From NCBI RefSeq assembly GCF_001640805.2, contig NC_066848.1, positions 8,882,276 through 8,946,275 of the forward strand: a stretch of DNA of 64,000 bases, written 5' to 3'. Both the position numbers and the translations under genes were made by a program. The stretch's first letter is position 1, and the number at the start of each line of letters is the position of its first letter. Positions 36,082-49,100 of this stretch are shown here, in pieces. The notes under the pieces are model-generated. The model was given only the letters and a program-made list of their open reading frames with translations, was not told where the DNA came from and did not search any database. The DNA comes from Lates calcarifer. Lineage: Eukaryota > Chordata > Actinopteri > Centropomidae.

Positions 36082-37270
36082 TGTACGTGTGTCTTGTGAG
36101 AGGTGGAGACCTTTTGTACTGTTAAAAAGAAAAAAAAAATCATTTCAGAGGTTAGTGTTGGCAGATATGTTGTGACCACACTGCTGCTGTCAAGGCTGTC
36201 AAGTCCTGGGTCAAAAAGAAAGGAAGAAAAATCTAGGACAAATCCTGGTACACGTTTCTCCATTTACTGTAATTTCCTTTGACTGGACAAGCTTAAATGC
36301 AGTTTCTGATTGTGAAGGATGTTGGTAATGGTACCTCAGGTGTGACGCTCCCTCTCACGGGGTGAAGATATTTTATGGAAACAAACCCTAAGACAAAAAC
36401 AAGCAGCTGGATTGTGTTTTCATGAATGGTTAATGTAGATTTAAATATGAACAACAGTTTTCTATTTTGCAGATGTTACACAATAGCTAGATAAGGCAAT
36501 GATGGTTTGCAGTTTTGCCAGTTTTCCATATCAGCACAACTTACACGGCCCAAGTACTGTTTCAAATTGCTTATTAAATGCAGAGCACATATCATACTAC
36601 AAATAATACAGCCACACTCTGTGCCAAAACACTCACGGTAGACTTGACAAACGTGATCAGAAAATTGTGTCTGAGAAGCAAAACTAACAACATGTAACTT
36701 TTGATGAAAATTATTTAAGGATGGACTTGACTAATGTGTAGCTTAATCCAAGTGTTTCTTATGTTTTCTAGCTGTTTAGTTGGTGATGATATTCAGATTT
36801 TTTCTTTTTTGTGTTTGTACTGGTGTTACTAAGATGAACCAGCACTACATTCCTTCATTGTCCAATGAAGTATTTTTAAGTGTAATTTGTTGGATATATT
36901 TTGCTCTTATGGAGCTGTCATGGTAGAGTGATTTGTTTTTTAAACTATCTGTTATGTATATTCAGATGAAAATAAATGGGATTTGCGTGAGAGTTAGAGT
37001 GAGCCCCCTTTAAATGCATATAGATGGGTCTGCACTTCAGATGCTGGTTTGCTGAAAACAGGTGCACATCACACTCACCAACATTTATGAAATTTAATTT
37101 TCCAGTGAATTGATTTGCCTTTCTTTGTGATGATTCTTCACTTGTGGCCATTTTTTAAAAAACTTGTTCAACACTAACATGTTCTGTAAAAAGAAGAAAA
37201 TAGGCTTTTTAAAAGTGTAGTGTGGTTTATATTTTGTTGTTTTTAAATAAAATAATAACCTCCAATTTGT
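35442..37270 (+). other. xpo5: xpo5 3' UTR (extent inferred)
   Basis: No coding sequence follows the TAA at 35439-35441. AATAAA hexamers occur at 36971-36976 and 37246-37251, each followed by GT-rich sequence, and another lies near 37910. The end shown uses the 37246 signal and is uncertain. The UTR includes an 88-base GT microsatellite. Confidence 0.55.
35991..36078. repeat. (GT)44 microsatellite in the xpo5 3' UTR
   Basis: Eighty-eight bases of pure GT, the longest dinucleotide run in the window, followed by ACGTGTACGTGTGT. Confidence 0.98.
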
Positions 37271-38487
37271 CTAAAATTCATCTTTTGTTTTTCTATTTAG
37301 AATTAACTATTTAGAAAAAAGTAGTTTCAGTTTACAAAAACATTGTTTAATAGCTGTACATAGACATGTTTGGGTCTTATTTTGCTTTGTTTTGCACATG
37401 CAACATTTAAATGTTTTCCAAAATGTCCAATATGGTGAGATTGTTGTAAATATAAAATTGGATAAAATAAAATCCTAAAAGAAAAAACTATTGTAATACA
37501 GAAAATGATATTATATCAATTATACCTTCAGTTTGCTCCCGTATACATTTTTTTATTCTGATACTTACTGTATATTATAATGTAAGTGAATCTTATTACA
37601 TTATTACTACATTTAATACAGTGTTTCAAAAGTAATTTTTAATGGACATATTTCCCCCCTATACTAACATGAAACTATTTTATATGATATTGATATTTTT
37701 TATCTTTATTTTCATTATTATTATTATTATGGAGCAAAACGTTAATGCTAGCTGCATGGTGGTAGAACATGTTTGCAAGCTTGCATTTTAACAATGATAC
37801 AGAGTAGAATAGGCTTTATTGTATTGATATCCCTACCTTTGTTGTTTTAATATTCTTCCTATGAGATAACAAATACAGATTTACAAGAAACTGGATATTC
37901 ATAATAACCAATAAAGATATTTGAAATATGTTCACTCATTTCAGTAAACTTTCATTTCTAGATCAAACTGCTGATTGCTTACCTGTCATTAATGATGAAA
38001 AATGATGATGGTTATGATTCATAAATGTCCCAAACCTCAGTTGAGTTCAGAGTTTACCTTTGGGGAGTATATCATGAAGGAATAAATTAATCTAAAATGT
38101 AATTAATCTGAATTAGTCAACGGGCAACCACATTTTCGCAAAAGCAGTTGCCTAAATATCCTGAGAAAAGTCAGTTCAGACTCCGAGTCGATGGGGGGCG
38201 GTGAAGCACCATTTGCTATTTCCCAACTGCCGTAAAATACTGTAATGAGCTGTAAAGAAGCGCAACGAAGAAGAACATTGTTTAATCATGGCTGCTTACC
38301 GTTTGCCGAAGGCATGTTATTGTTTTGATATTACGAAAATATTGGAAATGAATAAATGAATGCCTTTAGGTTTAATATTCGCAACCAACGTTAACTGCAG
38401 CAGAGCAGCTGAGGGAAAAGTCTTGCTGACAACAACAGAGACGTTAAATAAAGAGGTACATTTGTAGTTTGGTACAGCACAGTACTG

Positions 38488-38998
38488 CAATTTCCTCAGC
38501 CTTTTTACGTACATTTACAAGTACTGTCGCTACTTAAATGCATTTTTGTGGTACTTGTACTGTTCTGCAGTATTTGTATTTTATGCCACTTTATACTTCG
38601 ACCCCACTACATTTCAGAGGCAGATGTTGTTGCAGTACGTCTCCACTCCACTTTATGTATTTGTAAGCTATAGTTAGTTACTTCACAAGATTTTGCATTA
38701 AATTATGAGTTTGTACAGTATGATGCAGTGACGTAGATTAAACTATCCCGAAGTGTGAAAAGTAGTTAAATTAGCTTCATCTAAACAAGCTACAACACTG
38801 AAATGCTGCTTACATGTTATATCAATAATAATGATCCAATATTCTGCCTACCAGTACTTTTACTTTTGATACCTTCAGTCCATTTTGCTTACTTGAGTTA
38901 AAAATATTGAATGCTAGACTTCTACTCGCAATGGAGTATATTTTTTTTATAGTGTGGTATTATTGCTTTTACTAAAGTAAAATATCTGATTCCCTATT
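38488..38998. mobile_element. Interspersed repeat family B, reverse orientation
   Basis: Contains AAGTACTGTCGCTACTTAAA, CCCCACTACATTTCAGAGGC, GTTAGTTACTTCACAAG and ends GTATTATTGCTTTTACTAAA. These are reverse complements or family variants of the words at 24268-24955. No ORF. Confidence 0.6.
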
Positions 38999-39624
38999 CC
39001 TGACAATTTCTGACATAAACTTTAAAATGGATTCATGTCTTTATGTTTAGGGTAGTTTTCCTGTTATAAAACAAATATTTCCCCCAAATAGCTAAAACAG
39101 GCCTTCCACCAGGATTCCTCTATATTTGCTGCATTTATTTATTTGACCCACTGAATTTTTATTCAGCCACTGCCCTTAAGGAATGTACTTTCACTGCTGT
39201 TAGCAATTAAGAAACCTGACACTCCCCTTAGATTTCAGTTGGCTTCAAAGGCATATAAAGAATACACCATGTCGAGTATATTCTATGCCCGATTATTCCT
39301 GTTATTACTAAATAATGCTTAGTCCTGAATAGTAAAACCATGAAACCCATGGTGCCTTTAACTGGCAGCACCCTAACATCAAATGGAGACTTTAACCAAC
39401 TGAACTGTATTGTGTTTGCTTGTGATTCAAAATGAACCAGCATTTGATATCTCTGAAAACTGTAATTTATACAATAATTTCAAGTTTTAAAAGTATAACA
39501 GCTCAGCTACAAAATGTGTTTGTAAAGGATGGTGCTGCAGAGTGGAAGAGGCTTTTTAAAATATTTATATGCCCATGTGTACACTGAAAGAGTTATTAGC
39601 TGCTGTAATTTAGAATTGAAACTA

Positions 39625-39968
39625 CTGTTGATGGCTGACTAATCAATTAAACATTCAACAGAACATTATTCTGCAATAATTTTCATAAGCCATTAATTGT
39701 TCAAGTCACTTATCAAACAAACATGCCAAATGTGAGGTGAGATGTGAGGATTTGGTCCTTTTCGTTGTCACATAACTGAATATCTTTGGGATTTAGACTG
39801 TTGGACTGCTGGTTAGACAAAACAAGAAAATGATTCCACCTTGTGTTCTGGGAAATTACAATGGGAATCTTAAACTATTTTCTGACATATAGACAAGACG
39901 GTTAATTGATTCACTGAGAAAATAATCAGCAGATTAATCGATGAAAATAATTGTTAGTTGCAGCCCTA
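39625..39968. mobile_element. Non-autonomous hAT-like repeat family A, near-complete copy
   Basis: Internal words include CTGAATATCTTTGGGATTTA, CTGGTTAGACAAAACAAGAA and TTCTGGGAAATTACAATGGG. It ends AATAATTGTTAGTTGCAGCCCT, the reverse of the CAGGGCTGCAACTAA start seen at 52660. No coding capacity. This sequence is very familiar from percomorph genomes. Confidence 0.7.
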
Positions 39969-41473
39969 CCATAATCACTCCTCCTGTCCACACTGAACTT
40001 GAATAAAACGTTTCCTACTGTGGAAAAGAGAAAAAAAGAAAAACCCTGCGCCCACCTTCAGTATGCTGTGTCCCACCCACACTACACAGTGTCTCAGGAT
40101 TCTGGATCATAAGTGCTTTCAAGTACAACAGAGGAATGTGTTTTATGTTATGTCTTTAGTGATGGGGGACTATAACAGAGTCTCCAAATTGAAATCCAAA
40201 ATACAAACCCTAACACTGTATTCTCTCCACTAATCCCCATTTTCCTCCGTGTCTTCTAGGATCCATTGCCCTTACAGCAGCACCACACTCCTCCTGCTTT
40301 GCAGATCACTGTTCCCTGGCTGCTAGATCCTCTTATCAGTGTGACTCTAAGATTCACAAAGACACAATATTCGCAATTTCAGCCCCTAACAAGAATGGAC
40401 AAAAACAGATATATTTTTAAAAATTAAGTGACTAACACGAGACAGTGAGTAAATTGTAGTTGCTAATATTTTCTGATGCTCATTTGGATTAAAAGATGAA
40501 TTCATTTGAAAAGCAGTGACATTTATAGTCAACCTTTGTTTTACTGGAAGCCACAGAAATTCACTGTTCAGGAGGAAAAATAAAGACTGTATAAAAATTG
40601 TATATTTGTATTACAGTTGAAGATTTTTCCTGCAATGATCAACAACACTTTAATGTCAAATATCTACAAATAATTCAAAACAAAGTACAGATGTGAAACA
40701 AAATGGCTGGTTGCATAGTTGACCCTGTTTGATTTAATTTTAAGCAGAGACAGCAGCTGGGGGCTTGAGTGCGTGTGGATGGATTTGTGATTTCTCCATG
40801 CATCATGCAAAACTGCTTAAGCTCTGTCAAGTTGTATGGGGAGTCAATAGTCATTAGTCAAGGCTTGTGATAGATTTTCAAATGGGTTGATGGGTCTGGA
40901 CCCTCTATCTTCACAAACCCTGCAGAGAGGCATGCCACACAGCATGACACTATTATGCCCAGGCTTCATTGAGGGGACAGTGTGCTTTAGTTAGCTTGCA
41001 ATGTTTGGTTTAAACTTAATACTGAATTTGGTGTGATCAGTTTGTATCCCCTTTTAAAGTTGCAGTAGGCCTTATCTTGCCCTGTCACACAAGTGCCCTT
41101 GTCACATGGGCGGTCCTGCTCAAGGCTTACAGCAGCGCTACCCCTATTTCAAGTGATATTCAATGCCTCAGAAATTTTGGTGTATCATTCCTCCAGCTGA
41201 TACTTTTCACTAGTCCTGTCATACAGTGGTTTAAAATATTAATTTGACTTTGTGATGTACTTTTTTTTACCCACACTCAGACCGTGCAGTTAGAATAGTA
41301 TTTTAAGTAAAATTACTTGTCACACCTTGATAACACAGAGGTGACCTTCATTCAGCTTAATTATGAGACATCTAAAAACTACTGGCTTCACTAGTGATTG
41401 TTTGGATATATAAAGAGAGTGGACACCTGAGATTTTGTTTCTATTTTTATAGTTTTATTTTAATATTAAAATA

Positions 41474-41476
<3 letters not shown>

Positions 41477-41514
<38 letters not shown>
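41477..41514. repeat. (GT)n microsatellite
   Basis: Pure GT run, 38 bases. Confidence 0.98.
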
Positions 41515-41515
<1 letters not shown>

Positions 41516-41879
41516 GATCAGTGTGGAAAACATTTTTTTTAATAAATTCACTTTGTCAGTCTTGTAAAATAATAATGCTTGACAACAGTGTTGCAAATTT
41601 GTTATTTCCTAATATTTGATCCCGTTAATAATTTTTTAAATTATCAGCAGAATTAGGAAGAATGAGTCAATAATGGTGTGGCCTATCAATAATTAATTAT
41701 CAAATGGAGATCACACCTGTGCTTGATGATGTCTTATCTGTTAAAATTATTGTCTGCCTGTGGGAAGTCACGGTAGACAGGAACAGTGCTGTATTTCTCT
41801 TTTGAAAAATATAGGTGTAACTTCCATACTTTTGATTTTGTTTATTGTATTTTTAACTGAATGAACACACATTAGCTTG

Positions 41880-42081
41880 CTTTCCACCAGCAGCACCAAC
41901 TTCACGGCAGCTTAGCAACGCGGTTGCCGCGCAACGCACAAGTTTCTGGTCGGAGTGGTGATTTTCAGTTCGGACAGTCATATTTTAATCAACACATAGG
42001 AAACAGGTGTGTGTTTCCAGGGGGCATATTTTAAGTCACTCGCTCGGAGACGGCAACTGGGCTTCTATTTCGCTGCCTCGA
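41880..42081 (+). promoter_or_regulatory. Probable cystatin promoter / 5' UTR with X-box-like palindrome
   Basis: A CpG-bearing stretch replaces AT-rich sequence about 200 bases before the cystatin start. At 41914-41935 it reads AGCAACGCGGTTGCCGCGCAAC, overlapping inverted copies of the RFX half-site GTTGCC/GCAAC. No TATA box is obvious. Confidence 0.4.
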
Positions 42082-42754
42082 ATGCAACTTAGTGGGCTGA
42101 AAATGTTTGTCTTGTTTTGTATTTTCATCTGCGCCTCGGCTGGTCGCTTTACAACCGCTAAACATGTGATGACCGGCCAGCCTCACGAAATCCCAGCAAA
42201 CAGCACCAAGGTTGTGACGGTAGCCCGGTTTGCTGTGGTCGAATTCAACAAAGCAAACACAGAAGACCAGTTTTCCTACAAAATTGTGAACATAACATCG
42301 GCCAAAATTCAAGTAAGACCTTGCACTGGAGTCATATAGCTAATAAAGATAAAGATTCAACCGTAAACAGTAACCATGATAAGTCCTGCTAATTTTTGTA
42401 GGTGGTCGCTGGAATAAACTACATCCTGGATGTGCAGCTTGGACGTACGGTGTGTAAGAAAAGCGACACGGCTGACGGTGAACCATGTGATTTCCATTCC
42501 GAATCAAAGGCAAGTTCAACATTTTAGGTGGTGCAGAACATATACTCGGGAATAAAAGGTACCCTACTCTTGTGTGCGGTTGTGCACCTCGCTTTTCTGT
42601 CCCAGTGCAGCTTCACAATGTAGACATTTATTAAAAGGGTGCGCTAATCTGTTGTTTATTTCAGGAACTTCAGTGCAACTTCATCATTACAGAAGTCCCT
42701 TGGGAAGATTCACGTATACTTACTCGAAAAAAATGTCACGAACATAAATGCTGA
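42082..42754 (+). CDS. Secreted type-2 cystatin (cysteine protease inhibitor), three exons
   Basis: Exons 42082-42312, 42402-42509 and 42665-42754 give 142 residues. Type-2 cystatins are secreted or endolysosomal inhibitors of papain-like proteases. Seen here: a hydrophobic signal (MFVLFCIFICASAG), an N-terminal Gly in MTGQPHEI, FAVVEFNKA, the inhibitory loop QVVAG with Q encoded at the end of exon 1, LDVQLGRTVCKK, and the PW loop in EVPWED. Four family cysteines are present, plus an extra C-terminal Cys. N-glycosylation sequons are NST and NIT. An ATG at 42103 has a better Kozak context and would give 135 residues. Intron 2 uses a GC donor. Orthology among cystatins C, F and M is unresolved; nearness to an efemp2-like gene hints at CST6. 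Confidence 0.93.
42510..42664 (+). other. GC-AG intron of the cystatin gene
   Basis: Exon 2 ends TCAAAG and the intron begins GCAAGT, the best-known form of the rare GC donor. It ends TATTTCAG. Only this boundary joins SESK to ELQCNF in frame; the GT three bases downstream shifts the frame. Confidence 0.9.
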
Positions 42755-43275
42755 TATGATGGTGTATTCCTGTTGGTGGTGTTGCCAAGTAAACATTTAT
42801 CACTGAGCTATGTTTTAGTGTGTTCATCTCAAATTTCAGACATGGTGCTTCTTGGTACACCCTGCACACAGTGTATAATGGCATATTCATAAACCAGTGA
42901 TTTTTATTGGCTGCGAGAATTGCCACTTGTTCTAACACTGAGTTGAATAAGTTCAGTGACCTGCACTCACTTGCATTGTATAGGCCGAAAAATGGCATAA
43001 TTATTCCAGTGAGTGACCAGGGCAGCTTTACTGTGCCTCATCTCTCAGTGTGTGTCCTGGCAGCTGTAAGGCCCTGGTTGCGTGTCAAGCCTGGTCTGAC
43101 ACATGGCTGCTAAACGGAGACGAGGCTACACCTCTCTACTCTACAACTACGGTCTCCAGAAGGGCTCTGTATGGAGGATTACAGGCATTTTCAGATTACT
43201 GCTCAGCAAGACCGAACGGTCTGCTGCTCTGACCCCCTTTTTACAGGGGGAAATAAACAGTTTGCTGATGATGTG
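42755..43275 (+). other. Cystatin 3' UTR (extent inferred)
   Basis: After the TGA at 42752-42754 the first good AATAAA is at 43252-43257, followed by GT-rich sequence. The end is an estimate. Confidence 0.45.
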
Positions 43276-43350
43276 CAACTAAACACACACAGCACGGAGA
43301 GGGGGGGAATTATCAAATACTGTATGAGGATGTGTCAATGGGTATAGTTT

Positions 43351-43351
43351 T

Positions 43352-43382
<31 letters not shown>
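43351..43382. repeat. (GT)n followed by a G17 run
   Basis: GT dinucleotides pass directly into about 17 guanines. Confidence 0.95.
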
Positions 43383-43592
43383 TATTCAATCTGGCACAAT
43401 TACCTGGGGATTCCCTGTCTTAGCCGCATCTTGATGTACCTCTTTCAAGAAAGAATGAGAAATCTCAGTTTAGCGACTGATAAAATGTGTCTTCAATGCC
43501 AGAATAAGAAAGATTGCTAAGTGGCGTGGGGGCAAAAGGGGCTGCGTCTGTTTGGCTTTGATTACAGTAAACAGCCGAATGGATCAGCGGTT

Positions 43593-43619
43593 CACACACA
43601 CACACACACACACACACAC
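43593..43619. repeat. (CA)n microsatellite
   Basis: Pure CA run followed by CCCACACCCACCCACC. Confidence 0.95.
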
Positions 43620-46075
43620 CCACACCCACCCACCCTCTCGCCCATCCCATAATGTCTCTAATCATGGATGTCTTAATCAAACTGAGCAAAACATAAAGAA
43701 TTGGCTGGCACTCTGGATTAGGTAGCAGGGGTTAGGAATGTGGGGGAAGGGGGATACTCCTTAATGTGGGATGACTAACATCGGCGGTCCGGTGCCAGGA
43801 GTATGCCCTGTCCATCTGCCATTCCACCCACCCACCCACCCACTGACACACTAACAGGTGCGTGCACGCAGATACACGTGTGTTTTTTCGTGCACACGCT
43901 CAAATACTCCACCCCACACTCTGGCCCTACCCCTGTCCTCACTTAGCCTGGGCAGCAGATGGTGAGGGGTAAGGCTTGTAGCCCCCCCCACCCCCCCACT
44001 CCAAGCCACCAGCCCATCACCCCCTATTTTTTCCCCCACGAACACCACCCCACCCCTCTTTGTGTTGTTGAAGAGCCTGAGTGTTGAAAGGCGAGCCCCA
44101 GCTTGTCCCCCCCCACACACACACACAAATCCTTGGCTGGCTGCCATTGGCGGGACTCAGTCAGGTGTCCTAATGCTTCAGTTAGGGGAGGAAACGCTGG
44201 TTAATCTGCCCATCGCGTGCCACCGGCCATGGCCTGGCCTCTTTGTGTCTGGCACCCCTCTGATCAGTCCCTCCACCCCTTCATCTGTCTTTCCCCCTTC
44301 TCTTCCAACCCAGTTTCTCTACCCCAAGACGGTGTCATCCCTTCTTAAAGATCAACCCTTCTTCCCTTTCAGGATGTGTGTTGACTACACTCTTTATTGG
44401 ACAAATCTAATAGTTTTGACTGTTGTCCTACATCATAGTTGATGGGTCTATTTTTTAACTATTTTATTGTCCTGATCAGTCATTAAACCCTTTTTTATTT
44501 TTTGCTGACTCATCATTCGGTTTACTGGTAAATACACTGTACAGGAAAAATGTTGCAAGTAGATTTTACACTTTTCTTTTTTATAACTTCTTTGTTGCTT
44601 TTCTTCTACAGTACCTACATTAGTTAAGCTTTTTAGTGCATACTATGCCTTTAACTCTCACCATTATTACATTTTACTGATCGAATTCTTCAGGCTCACT
44701 ACCCTCTTTGTCAATCCCAAGTCATAGTACATCATTGTGAAATAATGTGGGACAATTATTATATCAAAGTTGTTTCTAATAGAGTGCTTAAAGTCATCAG
44801 TTAACATGAAATTGCTGCCAATTGAATCAAGGTGTTAACACATCGATGTATTGTATGAATGGACTGAAATCCACAATTTTAAATGCTTAATCTATAGTGT
44901 ATGTTCATCTTTTCTTATTTCAGTTTTCAGCCTTTGATGCATAATCACATACACTTTCTCCTACCTCATTATAAATAGGCAGGATCACCTCATACTCCAG
45001 GAAGGTGCACTGCTTTGATTAGGATGAATGATGTTTAGATGCTACTCTGAGGAGGTTGATACGGTGTGGTTGCGTAACCAGAGGGGTCATTACCATTTGA
45101 CCCCTGCTGACCTTCTTTTTGATTGACCCCTGGATTTGGTCACTGCTTCAGAGCACAGGCAGGAGTATAAGGTCAGAGTTCAAAGTGTCCTCAGCTGTGC
45201 TGCCATGGAAACGGCAGCATTTGCTCCTCTCATGGTCAGTTTTAATCTAAGGACAGTGGGTCATTTAAAACCATAGAGTTTCATTTGCTGTTATTTTATC
45301 TCACCTCTCGAAAGGTTTGGTGTTTACTCTTTTTAAAGCTCTAAAACACGCAATAGCAAAATGTAAGATATCAATCTTTGTGGAGTGATATCAGATTTGG
45401 AAATACTGAAATACAGATGTATGTAATACTGATACTTCCTGGTTTGTTTTGAGGATGATGTAGCTGCAAATTCACCCTGTTCGTACAATTGTTTTGAAGT
45501 GCTAGTTACATTTGAATGATTAGTTCTTTGTGTTTTATCTGCTCTTTCTGTATTTGACATACTGTCTCAGGGTTTCTATCACGTGTGCTGTGTGCAGCAA
45601 AGCAGAGATCCCCCTTCTTGTGACCAAAGCTTCGGAGTCCGCCATTGTGGTCAATCGAAACACACCCGTGGTTTGTTTTTCCACTTCCTGTTTGTGACCG
45701 TTGTGAAGGGTTTCCTTGCAATCAGCGCTGCGGCGGAGGGGGGGGGGGAGAGAAAAATCAATACTTTCAATGTAACGTGTGGCCAATGGAATAAGGGAGT
45801 GATTTATGTAGGGATGGCTACTCCCCAAATCAGATGGGATTTGTGTTTGGTGGCTGGATAAGTGGAAGGGGAGGAGGGGTGGTGGCACAGCAACCCAGTG
45901 CAAGAAGAACTATAAAAGGTTAAAAAAGTGTGCTTCGCTGCTGTTGATCGTGGCACCACTCCTCTCCTCTTCCCGCTGTCCCTCTCCTCTCTTTTCATCT
46001 CTCTAACGCACCATGCTCTCTGACTGTCCCGCTTAATCTTAGCACTGTAGTATTATGAGACTAAAGACCGACGGG

Positions 46076-46122
46076 ACACACACACACAACACACACATAC
46101 ATATACACACACACACACACAC
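46076..46122. repeat. Interrupted (CA)n microsatellite
   Basis: CA tract with AACA and TACATATA interruptions. Confidence 0.9.
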
Positions 46123-49100
46123 CAGGAGTTTAGCAGGTTGTGGACCACCAGCCAGAAACAGCATATGTCCCTCTCCTCTTCAGATTAATGGGAGCATGTT
46201 AATATTACCATACAGTCAGAGAGGAGGGGATAGGGGCAAGGGGTAGGGAGGGGTGGGAGATGAAAGGTAGAGGGAGAGTGTAAGAGCCTTGCAGACAGAC
46301 TAAGATTCAGAGGGACGCACGAGGCAAGAGGAATGAGAGCAAGTCTGCAAGGGAAGGAGGGAGAGAGCAAGTCTTGGAAAGAGACAGAAAGATGGAAGTG
46401 TGGAGGCGGGAAAGAGCGAGAGAAGCGAGGACATAACAACCATAGAAAAATGTGTGTGTGTGTATGTGTGTGTGTTTGCTTTATTGCAGTGGCCCCACCT
46501 ACCCCTCCATCCTGTTAAGGAGGCACAGTCCTAAGGAGGAGGGGTAGGATCCCCTCCCTCAGCCACCGACACACACACATACTCTCTCTCCGGCTCATAC
46601 ACACACACTGTGCTCCGTGAGGGAGCAGTCGCTGAAGAGCTCTGGATAGACCATGCATGGTTCTGCAGGTGTCCCACCCTTCTCTCATCACACTGATGCT
46701 TTATAAGGTACTATTACAATTTGTTTCTTTCTCCTTTCTACCATTTCTGCTTATCCTTCTTCAGTTTTCTTTGGTTTGCGCTTTCTCCTTCTTCGCTCGA
46801 AGATTTCCTCTCTTCATGTGTCAGAGTAATCCGTGAGCCTCTGCTGCTAATGTGTATGTGTTTGTGTGAGACTGCATGTGCGTTTGTGTGCCACTGAATG
46901 CATGCTTGTATGCTTGTTTACAAGCTCTACTGTAGCCGCAGGTCTCCCAACTTTAGCAGAGTGGATTCTATTAGCTACATGTGTTTCAGCTCGATTTTAT
47001 TTTATTATCCCGTAATGCTGTTTTCAAAACTAATTTTATAGGGGTCATGGCTTTGGCTGCTTGTTGCATAATTTAGTCTTGCATTTTATTATTTTTATTG
47101 GCACTCAACTCTTAAGGGTAGAGGGAGACAAAGCGCATTGTGTATGCCCTGTGTACACCCTCTATATGTGTATTCATGATGTTTGGGTAGAGGCTTTCAG
47201 TCAAATCAAGTCTAGTATTAAAAAAAAAAAAAACATGGCAGCATCTTTGCTCTAACAGAGTATTGTGGGTTTTTTTGGGTGCAATGCTAATGATGGTGAG
47301 TGTAAAAGAGTTGGAGATGAGCAAATTGTGAATTTGGGGAGTTGTACTTCATCTTTTAATGGTTTTCACATTGCACAGTATTCTTTGAATTGCAACACAA
47401 TTTAAAAAACTACTGGTCATTTGAGTTGTGGCCATGATACATATTGTTTTCTTTCCCTCATAAAAAGTAGTCTTAGTTAGTCTCAATTAATCAAAGGCCA
47501 AACTGAAATCGAAATAAGGGAGCAGCAAAAACGGCTAATAATCCTGTAACGTGCAGTGTGTGTGTGTTTGTGTGCGCGTGTGTGAGAGAGAGACAGAAAG
47601 AGCACATGTCTTGCATGTAACGTGCTATACTGGCAACCACCCCAGTACACCCCTCTTCTGTTACTATACTAGAGATGGTGGTACAGTGTAAAGCAGCTCT
47701 CCTTTAATATACTGATGACAATATTCTTTATGGACATTTTATTTCTATGTTGAGTAGAATCTTAAGTTCTATATTTATTATATTTTCTACATTTTAGCAT
47801 ATATTCTGTATATTTGAAATACTGAGTTTTAACATGATTTTACGGGGATGACTAAGCTAAAATGCCCATATTATTTTGCTGAGGTTTAGCCTAATCAATA
47901 GTTTAAGAATTTCTTTAATGAATAAGACATTTGGCTCACTTTCGTTGCTCCTGTGGTTTTTTTGTGTTTTGTTTGAGACACAATAATGACCGTACACTCT
48001 ACAAATTCAGGACAGTCCCACTCGTGTTGTTAGTGGTTTTCAAAATCTGTCCAGGTCATTTCATTGTTTGGAAATCAAATTGGCGATCATTTGTTCAAAC
48101 AAACCTGATGAATAAACTCCAAATCCATCCTGGAAATCTGTTCCTTCCACAATATGTCCCCCTCATCCCTTTCTTCTGCTCATCTTTTAGGTTAAAGCAG
48201 CGTTCTCTCCCCCCTTTTTTAGGCTTTTATTGACCTGTTAATAGTATTATCCACAGAGCGTGTGGCAGGGCCAGGGTCACATCCCTCTAGGGTTTGGATG
48301 GTCAGCCCCTCTGGCCACAGTTTGGTCAGAGAGCAACCAATAGGACCTTAGCTGTGGTCATCCTTCAATCTAGCTCCTTTCACAGCAGAGGTCACACAAG
48401 TCAAAGGGTAATAAGTTTAACCCCTTGAGGGGTGAGAAGTCAGAGGTCACAAACAAGGCTATAGGGAGAAGGTTTGCATCATCAATCAGTGGCACTCCTG
48501 GTTATATCTGTGTATATTGATGACACAAACTCGTTTTTGCCAATCTCATTTGCATGGCCTGCCAAGCACAAAGGACAGCGATTACAGTCATCTAAATGTG
48601 AAGGAAAGTAACATCGGTACTGTGAAGGGCCTGGGTAGTGTCAGGTTTTAGTACCATTTAGCTCATACAATAATATATATTTTAACCTTTCCTTGTGTAG
48701 TTTTAACCCTCTTCATTATGCAGGCATTTAAATAGAATCCTGGTTAGTGTTTGTAAATGCCATCCACTTTTACAAATGGTAATGCGGCTCAGTCGATTTC
48801 CTCACAAAACGGCTGTGAAGAAGAAAATATATTTTCTTTGTAGGAATCAGGTGCTCTGATAATTTTCTTACTGCCTCAAATATTCATCAGTGCTAAATGT
48901 TACATTACAATGAGACCATAGAGAACATCTTTCAGTATTCAGCTAAATTAAACTACTGTGTACCCTATATTATCCCACATGTAGACTGGTTATCTGCATT
49001 AGATGTGTTTAATACCATGCAGCATTGAACAGAAACCACTTAAAACAAGGGCTATCAATATTTTGGTATGATAGCTTTATGTGAATGATCATAGGTTCGT

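Larger units (their letters stand above)
37271..42081. other. Intergenic region xpo5 to cystatin
   Basis: AT-rich, without recognisable exons. It holds a family B repeat, a near-full family A repeat and a GT microsatellite, listed separately. Open frames are short and resemble no protein I know. Confidence 0.8.

Noticed and set aside
45535..45903. 122-codon minus-strand frame
   Set aside because: Crosses a G-run and shows no family features; plus-strand shadow is equally open.
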